From Aquisphaera giovannonii (lineage in GTDB: Bacteria > Planctomycetota > Planctomycetia > Isosphaerales > Isosphaeraceae): a stretch of DNA of 64,000 nt. Shown piece by piece: positions 59,009-64,000 of the stretch. The position numbers were made by a program, and so were the translations under genes. The notes under the pieces are model-generated. The model saw nothing but the letters and a program-made list of their open reading frames with translations. It was not told the DNA's origin and did not search any database. The stretch's first letter is position 1. Every line of letters begins with the position of its first letter. The stretch spans positions 4,836,001 to 4,900,000 of the forward strand of contig NZ_CP042997.1 in NCBI RefSeq assembly GCF_008087625.1, in the 5' to 3' direction.

Positions 59009-60840
59009 GCGGCGATTCGATTCGGCTCGACCGGGGCGGACGCCGCGGCCGGGCCCCCAGCGACGGGAGGCGGGCCTTGGGCGGGGAGAACGGATCTCGG
59101 CTGCGCGACGCACGAGGGGCGGGGCCCGGCACCGCCCGCCGACCGGAGGCGGCCCCGGCCGGGAGGCCGAGCCGCGGGGGCCGGTCGGGCCCCGCGGGAG
59201 CCGGCTCCGCCCGGCGACCGGGAGGGCCTTCGCGAGGCGGCCGGGGAGCCGCGTCCCGGCCGGGCCCCGCGGGGGCCGCCCGGCTCCTCGCGATGGCCGC
59301 CCTGGTGATGGCGGCGGGCTGCGCGAAGGAGGAGGAGAAGGCCGCCCCGAGCGTCGCGCATGCGCCGGAGATCCAGGTGACCCGGGCGTCCCCGCGGAAG
59401 ATCGTCCGGGTCGTCGGCCAGCCGAGCTTCGTGCAGAGCTACGAGCAGACGGCGATCTACGCCAAGCTCGCCTCGTACATCGAGAAGTGGAACGTGGACA
59501 TCGGCGACGCCGTCCGCAAGGGGGACGTCCTGGCGGACCTCTTCGTGCCCGAGCTCCGCGAGGAGTGGGAGTCGAGGAAGGCCACCGTCGAGTTCGACGC
59601 CGAGCGGGTCCGCGTCGCCGAGAAGGACGTGGAGGTGGCCGCCGCCCGCGTGCGGGCGTCCGCGGCCAAGCTCGAGGAGGCCAAGGCGATCCTGGCCAAG
59701 TACCAGGCCGAGGTCGACCGCTGGGACGTCCAGGTGAAGCGGATCCAGGGCGAGGTGGACAAGCAGGTCATCGCCCCCCAGATCCTCCTGGAGTCGCAGA
59801 ACCAGCTCCGGTCCTCGGCCGCCGCGCGGGACGCGGCGAAGGCGACGATCTCCACGGCGGCGGCGGACCTCCAGGCCGACGACGCGTCGCTGGACCGGGC
59901 GAAGGTCAACGTCGCCGCGGCGAAGGCCGAGCTGTCCGTCGCCCGCAGCGAGGCCAAGCGGGTGGAGGCGCTCGTCGGCTACCTGAAGCTCTACGCCCCG
60001 TTCGACGGCATCGTCGTGGCCCGCAACGCCAACACCTGGGACTTCGTCCTGCCGAGGACCGGGGATCCCTCCGCCGGCGCCCGCTCGCCGGACCTCTCCC
60101 CCGGCCAGCAGGCCGCCCCCGTCTACGTGGTGGACCGCACCGACATCGTCCGCATCTTCGTGGACGTCCCGGAGCGGGACGCCAACTTCGTGCACGTCGG
60201 CTCGGAGGCGCGCGTCAAGCTCTGGGCGTACAAGGACGAGTGGCTCCCGGCCTCGGTCACGCGGCTCTCCTGGGCCCTCAACGTGAAGAGCCGGACGCTG
60301 CGGGCCGAGATCGACATGCCCAACCCCGGGGCCAAGATCCTGCCGGGGATGTACGCCTACGGCCGGATCGTCATCGAGCGGCCCGGGGTCCTCGCGATCC
60401 CCGAGTCGGCCCTGGTGCAGGCCGGCGGCAAGTCGTTCGTCTGGCTCTATGAGGGGGGCAAGTCCCGCCGCACGGAGGTCCAGACCGGGGTCGAGGACGG
60501 CCGCTGGATCGAGGTCACCAACCGCCGCGTCGGCAACCCATCCGGCGACCCGTTCGGCGACGAGTGGCGGGCGATGGACGGGTCCGAGCAGATCCTCATC
60601 GGCAGCAACCTCTCGATCCTCAGCGAGGGCGCCGAGGTGAAGGTCACCGGCCCGTCGCCGGACGTCCCCGGCGCGGGCGGGGGCGACGCCAAGGGCAGCA
60701 GCCCGGCCGCCGCCGGCGAGGAGGCCGCCCAGGCGGGCCCCGCGCCGACGCCGGACGCCGAGCCCCCCCCATCCGAGGCCCGGCCCCGCCCGGCGGCCTC
60801 GACGAACACGAACCCCCCCGGCCCGACCGCCGGATCCTGA
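59005..60840 (+). CDS. RND efflux periplasmic adaptor (lipoprotein)
   Basis: A 611-residue frame from ATG 59005 (ATGA overlap with the permease). The first ~95 residues are Arg/Gly/Pro-rich and unlike a signal peptide. A lipobox follows: MAALVMAAGCAKEEEKA, with the cysteine near residue 108. Either the extended leader is real or translation starts later (ATG 59293). The adaptor body has the lipoyl-like half AIYAKLASYIEKWNVDIGDA VRKGDVLADLFVPE, a long coiled-coil hairpin (~190-320), LYAPFDGIVVARNANTWDF, and the beta-barrel part VARIFVDVPE-like IVRIFVDVPERDANFVHVGS. A Pro/Ala-rich tail ends it. It links the permease to an outer-membrane channel, not encoded here. Confidence 0.9.
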   Translation: MSGDSIRLDRGGRRGRAPSDGRRALGGENGSRLRDARGAGPGTARRPEAAPAGRPSRGGRSGPAGAGSARRPGGPSRGGRGAASRPGPAGAARLLAMAALVMAAGCAKEEEKAAPSVAHAPEIQVTRASPRKIVRVVGQPSFVQSYEQTAIYAKLASYIEKWNVDIGDAVRKGDVLADLFVPELREEWESRKATVEFDAERVRVAEKDVEVAAARVRASAAKLEEAKAILAKYQAEVDRWDVQVKRIQGEVDKQVIAPQILLESQNQLRSSAAARDAAKATISTAAADLQADDASLDRAKVNVAAAKAELSVARSEAKRVEALVGYLKLYAPFDGIVVARNANTWDFVLPRTGDPSAGARSPDLSPGQQAAPVYVVDRTDIVRIFVDVPERDANFVHVGSEARVKLWAYKDEWLPASVTRLSWALNVKSRTLRAEIDMPNPGAKILPGMYAYGRIVIERPGVLAIPESALVQAGGKSFVWLYEGGKSRRTEVQTGVEDGRWIEVTNRRVGNPSGDPFGDEWRAMDGSEQILIGSNLSILSEGAEVKVTGPSPDVPGAGGGDAKGSSPAAAGEEAAQAGPAPTPDAEPPPSEARPRPAASTNTNPPGPTAGS

Positions 60841-60858
60841 TCACCGAGGGCATCTCCG

Positions 60859-62076
60859 ATGGCAGAGCACAGCGACGAGGGGCGGGGCGACGGGACCACG
60901 ATCGTGACGCCCCGCGAGGGGGCGCATGTCGCGGCCCCGCCGCACCACGCCGGCCGGGCCGACCGCCCCGCCGGCGGCCCGTCCCGCTGGGGCACGCTGC
61001 TCCCCGCGGCGCTCGTGTGCCTGGCCGCCGGCGCCGCCGGCGCCTGGGGGTACTCGCACTTCTTCGGCGGGGGGAAGTCCCGGGATGAGTCCGGGGCGAG
61101 CAAGGGGTCGAGCTCCGCGCCGGACGCCCGGAAGGACGCGGCCTCGGCGCCGGCCGGCGGCGGGCAGGACTCGGGGCGGCTCAAGGACGCGCAGTCGGCG
61201 TGGGCCGACGCGGTGAAGGAGCTGAAGGCGGCCCGCGACGCCGAGGCGCAGGCCCGGCGGTCGGCCGACGAGTCCCGCGCGGTGCTCGGCTTCCTCGAGC
61301 GGACGCTGCTGGCGGGCCGGGGCTCGGGCGACGGCGCGCTGCCCAAGGCGTTCTGGAGCGGCGGCCAGGGGGGCAACCCGACCCTCCGCCAGGCCGTGGA
61401 CGCGGCCGAGTCGCAGGTGGGCGCCACGTTCGGCGACCGGCCGCTCGCCGAGGCCTCCGTGCGCGAGGCCCTGGGCCAGGCCTACCTCGCCCTGGACGAC
61501 GCCGCGAAGGGGGTCAAGCAGTACGAGCGGGCCCTCGCGCTGCGGCAGGCGTTGCAGGGCTCCACCGCCGCCGACACGTCCGCCTGCCGGAACAAGCTGG
61601 CCGTCGCCTACCGGATGGCCGGGCTCACCGCCGAGGGGGAGCGGCTCTTCCAGGCCACGCCGGATTCGGCCGAGCGCGCCGCCGCCCTGGCCGTCCAGGG
61701 GGCGATGCTCCTGGCCGGCAAGAAGCCCGCCGAGGCCGAGCTGCCCCTCCGCGAGTGCGTGACCATCCGCCGCAAGCTCATGCCCGACGACTGGTCCACC
61801 TTCGACGCCGAGTCGGCCCTCGGCCAGGCACTCCTGGACCAGCGCAAGTTCGTCGAGGCCGAGCCGGTGCTCGCCGAGTCCTACGAGGGCCTCTCCAGGA
61901 ACTCGGGCGCCATCCCGGCCGCCGACAGGCCCGCCGTCTCCCGGGCCCGCGACCGCCTCGTCAAGCTCTACGAGGCCTGGGGCAAGCCCGAGCAGGCCGC
62001 GAAGTGGAAGGCCGACGCGCCGAAGTCCGCCCCCGCGAGCCCCTCGCCGCCGACGCCGCCCTCCGCCCCGCGCTGA
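60859..62076 (+). CDS. Membrane-anchored TPR protein of the efflux operon
   Basis: A 405-residue protein 18 bp after the adaptor. A cytoplasmic start (~45 residues) leads to a membrane segment (TLLPAALVCLAAGAAGAWGY, ~46-66), a Ser/Ala-rich linker and a helical part (KDAQSAWADAVKELKAARDA). Tetratricopeptide-like repeats follow: SVREALGQAYLALDDAAKGV KQYERALALRQAL, NKLAVAYRMAGLTAEGERLF, ALGQALLDQRKFVEAEPVLA, resembling the 'kinase-associated' TPRs of planctomycetes. The position suggests a scaffolding role for the pump (inference). Confidence 0.82.
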   Translation: MAEHSDEGRGDGTTIVTPREGAHVAAPPHHAGRADRPAGGPSRWGTLLPAALVCLAAGAAGAWGYSHFFGGGKSRDESGASKGSSSAPDARKDAASAPAGGGQDSGRLKDAQSAWADAVKELKAARDAEAQARRSADESRAVLGFLERTLLAGRGSGDGALPKAFWSGGQGGNPTLRQAVDAAESQVGATFGDRPLAEASVREALGQAYLALDDAAKGVKQYERALALRQALQGSTAADTSACRNKLAVAYRMAGLTAEGERLFQATPDSAERAAALAVQGAMLLAGKKPAEAELPLRECVTIRRKLMPDDWSTFDAESALGQALLDQRKFVEAEPVLAESYEGLSRNSGAIPAADRPAVSRARDRLVKLYEAWGKPEQAAKWKADAPKSAPASPSPPTPPSAPR

Positions 62077-62229
62077 CCGTCGCCACGCCGCCGGGAGGCG
62101 CCCACGTCCCGTCGCCGCCGGACCTCCCGGCGGGCGACCCCGGGGCCGCCGAGTCGGGCCCGGCACGACACGCGTCGCGTCGCGTCGGGAGCGTCGCGGA
62201 GGAATCGGGATCATCCGGAGCCGCCGGCC

Positions 62230-63576
62230 ATGCGAAAGCCCTGGTGCACCGCCCATGTCGTCCTCGTCCTGGCATCCCTGGCGCCGAATGCCGCATGGTC
62301 CCAGGACCGCGGGGCGGGCAAGGCCCCGGAGCCGGCCCCGGAGGAGGTGAGGCAGGCGATCGTCGCCCTGCGGAACACCGACATCGCGAACAGCAAGGGC
62401 TGGGCGACGGCCTCGCGCACGCTCACGCGGATCGGGAAGGCTGCCGTGCCCCCCTTGATCGAGGAGCTGGAGCGCACGACGGCCGATCGCCCCCTCCGCA
62501 CGCTCGGTTTCACGCTCCGGGCCATCAACGACCCGAGGGCGGTCCCGGCCCTGATCCGGGCGATCCCGCGCACGCTGATGCCGCCCGGGAGCGATTTCGG
62601 ATTGCGGATGGACGACCCGGAGCTGCTCGCCTTCCTGAGGAAGCATGACCTCGACGAGGAGGACAGGGGGGACGGCTTCCACCTGGGCCGGTCCTACCGC
62701 GAGATCACCGGCGCGCTCCACGCCATCACGGGCCGGCGATTCAACGAGGACGAGCTGAACTTCATCAGCCTCTCCGGGACGCCCAAGCAGCAATGGCTCC
62801 AGCGCTGGCTCTTCCACGGCCTGGCCTCCCGATGGGCCCTCTGGTGGAAGAAGAACTGGCGGACGTTCACGGACGACCCGGCCTACTCGAAGATCAGCCT
62901 GCCGCTCCTGCCGGACGCCCCCCCCGTCGCCGCGATCGCGGCCGAGCAGCCGTTCCCGACCGGGGAGAACGTCCGCGCGACGGGCTCGCACGCCAACGTG
63001 ATCCTCGGGCCGCCGCAGGCCGAGAAGAATTACCGGGCCTTCAAGGACCTGGACACCGGGAGGGAGATCCGCTGGCCCGCGGAGCTGCCCGAGGCGGCCG
63101 CGGGCGCGGAGGTCGCGGCGTTCGCGGCGAGGGAGAACTTCGACCTCAGGGGCGTCGAGTACGAGCCCCCGGGATCCGATCGCCCCCATTTCGCCCTCCA
63201 GGGGCTCGGGATGCGCGCGTGGCAGGTCGGCAATGACCTCTACGGCAGGATCGAGGCCGACCTCCGCGCCGGGAAGGTCCCGGACCTCGACCGCCCGGCC
63301 GGCGAGATGCTGGTCGACCTCGACCCCGCGACGGGGGCGTATCACCCGGAGAACAAGGCGACGTTCCTCTTCGTCACGAGGGAGGGGACGACCGGCATCC
63401 TCCAGCTGACCGGCCTGGTGACCGAGCTGTTCCGACCCGAAGACCTCGGCCGGCCCCTCGTCGAGGATCCCCCCGATCCCCCGGGCCGGACGGCCCCCCT
63501 GAAGTTGACCAGGGGCTTCAGCCGCGGCATCCAGATCCAGTACAAGTTCCTCGTCGAAGGCGGCCAGGACCGCTAG
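62230..63576 (+). CDS. Exported hypothetical protein with a short HEAT-like region
   Basis: A 448-residue protein with a signal peptide (RKPWCTAHVVLVLASLAPNA-AWS). Residues ~45-115 contain helical repeats like HEAT (TLTRIGKAAVPPLIEELERT, GFTLRAINDPRAVPALIRAI). A Trp-rich segment (QQWLQRWLFHGLASRWALWW KKNWRTF) marks the middle. The C-terminal half (residues ~230-448) is a beta-rich domain of unknown type (GMRAWQVGNDLYGRIEADLR). No known family is recognised; a periplasmic or surface role is likely. It is 153 bp after the TPR gene and may be transcribed separately. Confidence 0.75.
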   Translation: MRKPWCTAHVVLVLASLAPNAAWSQDRGAGKAPEPAPEEVRQAIVALRNTDIANSKGWATASRTLTRIGKAAVPPLIEELERTTADRPLRTLGFTLRAINDPRAVPALIRAIPRTLMPPGSDFGLRMDDPELLAFLRKHDLDEEDRGDGFHLGRSYREITGALHAITGRRFNEDELNFISLSGTPKQQWLQRWLFHGLASRWALWWKKNWRTFTDDPAYSKISLPLLPDAPPVAAIAAEQPFPTGENVRATGSHANVILGPPQAEKNYRAFKDLDTGREIRWPAELPEAAAGAEVAAFAARENFDLRGVEYEPPGSDRPHFALQGLGMRAWQVGNDLYGRIEADLRAGKVPDLDRPAGEMLVDLDPATGAYHPENKATFLFVTREGTTGILQLTGLVTELFRPEDLGRPLVEDPPDPPGRTAPLKLTRGFSRGIQIQYKFLVEGGQDR

Positions 63577-63689
63577 CTACGCGGCGAGGATCGGCGTCGG
63601 CCGGAGGATCGGCGTCCGCCCTTCTCGCGCGCAGGGGAGGGGGGCTGGCACTCGCGGGGGCGCGACGACCGAGCCGCGGCCGATCGAGC

Positions 63690-64000
63690 CCCCTGCAAGC
63701 CCGCGCCGAGGCCGCCGGGCGTGACTACGGCGCCAACTCCGCCGGCCACGGCTTCGCCGCGACGGACGGGACCACATCCACGCCGATCGATTTCCCCGCC
63801 GCGGTGCCTCCGCCGCCCGGCGACGTGACGGCCGGGACCTTCGCCCGGGGGATCAACGATTCCGGCCGGGTCGTCGGCTACGCCGCCGGCCACCCCATCG
63901 GGATCACCGGATTCCAGCTCGACGGGGCCGACCTCTCGCCGGCCAACGCCCCGGGCGCATTCCAGGCCCTCGCCTTCGGGATCAACGACGCCGGCGACTT
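63690..64000 (+). pseudogene. HAF-repeat protein, 5' truncated and continuing past the window
   Basis: The plus strand encodes RDYGANSAGHGFAATDGTTS, then FARGINDSGRVVGYAAGHPI and ALAFGINDAGD. The repeated 'GINDxGxVVGYxxxxxGxxGF' pattern is that of secreted HAF-repeat proteins. No start codon or signal peptide is found upstream in this frame (it reads SSPLQARAEAAG), so the visible part looks 5'-truncated, although a shift upstream cannot be excluded. The 3' end is beyond the window. Confidence 0.6.

Overview
The window is very G+C-rich DNA (about 70% by eye) with the gene content of a planctomycete, most like the Isosphaera/Singulisphaera/Aquisphaera lineage. Supporting signs are a PEP-CTERM exported protein, a TIGR03067-domain protein, ECF sigma factors with membrane-linked C-terminal extensions, an ECF sigma factor next to a Ser/Thr kinase with a sensor domain, a HTH-receiver fusion, a DUF5009 membrane protein, HAF-repeat and HEAT-repeat secreted proteins, and intergenic DNA full of small palindromic repeats. 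The taxonomic assignment is inference from gene content only.

Layout. 0-5 kb: AlkD-like protein (cut by the window edge), DoxX, a HEAT-repeat protein, a DUF1801 protein and an exported YtcJ-like amidohydrolase. 5.7-11.4 kb: an accessory island lying between a complete PfpI/DJ-1 gene and a duplicated copy of that gene's last ~230 bp. It holds a DUF4041/GIY-YIG protein, a DUF1016 (PD-(D/E)XK) nuclease, an ADP-ribosyltransferase-like protein and an overlapping 59-residue ORF. 11.4-23 kb: PEP-CTERM protein, acyl-CoA dehydrogenase, an ECF sigma factor split by an in-frame TAG, a FlgI-like protein, a HTH-receiver regulator, a GT39-type glycosyltransferase, moaC and a polyprenyl synthetase. 23-31 kb: housekeeping cluster with an XRE regulator, rpoN, recR, ebfC/ybaB, dnaX (with an A10 slippage site) and the SRP RNA, then a cytochrome P450. 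31-39 kb: DUF5009 protein, a scar where an SDR fragment meets a DUF1016 fragment, endonuclease III, GNAT, a bile-acid-symporter-like transporter and a PepSY-like protein. 39-45 kb: two-component system, a guanidinium exporter under a guanidine-II riboswitch, a HEPN-like gene pair and a GH29-like hydrolase. 45.5-49 kb: an ISKra4-type insertion sequence with 9-bp target duplications and an internal 404-bp tandem duplication, then a broken mazEF locus. 49-54 kb: YnfA, TIGR03067 protein, and the kinase/ECF pair. 54-55.4 kb: a frameshifted REP-associated tyrosine transposase bracketed by REP-like repeats. 55.6-62 kb: an RND efflux permease/adaptor/TPR operon, then secreted proteins up to the window end.

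Most notable: (i) the nuclease / ART-like / small-ORF cluster in the duplication-bounded island, a candidate toxin-antitoxin or defence module; (ii) three copies of a two-hairpin (REPIN-like) element whose stems vary with compensatory changes; (iii) the RAYT gene with its own repeat family; (iv) the guanidine-II riboswitch in front of gdx; (v) the dnaX slippage site; (vi) the HEPN-like protein paired with an 80-residue protein. Gene starts were moved from the longest reading frame where a ribosome-binding site, signal peptide or domain start favoured a later codon. Long antisense reading frames, common at this G+C, were discarded.
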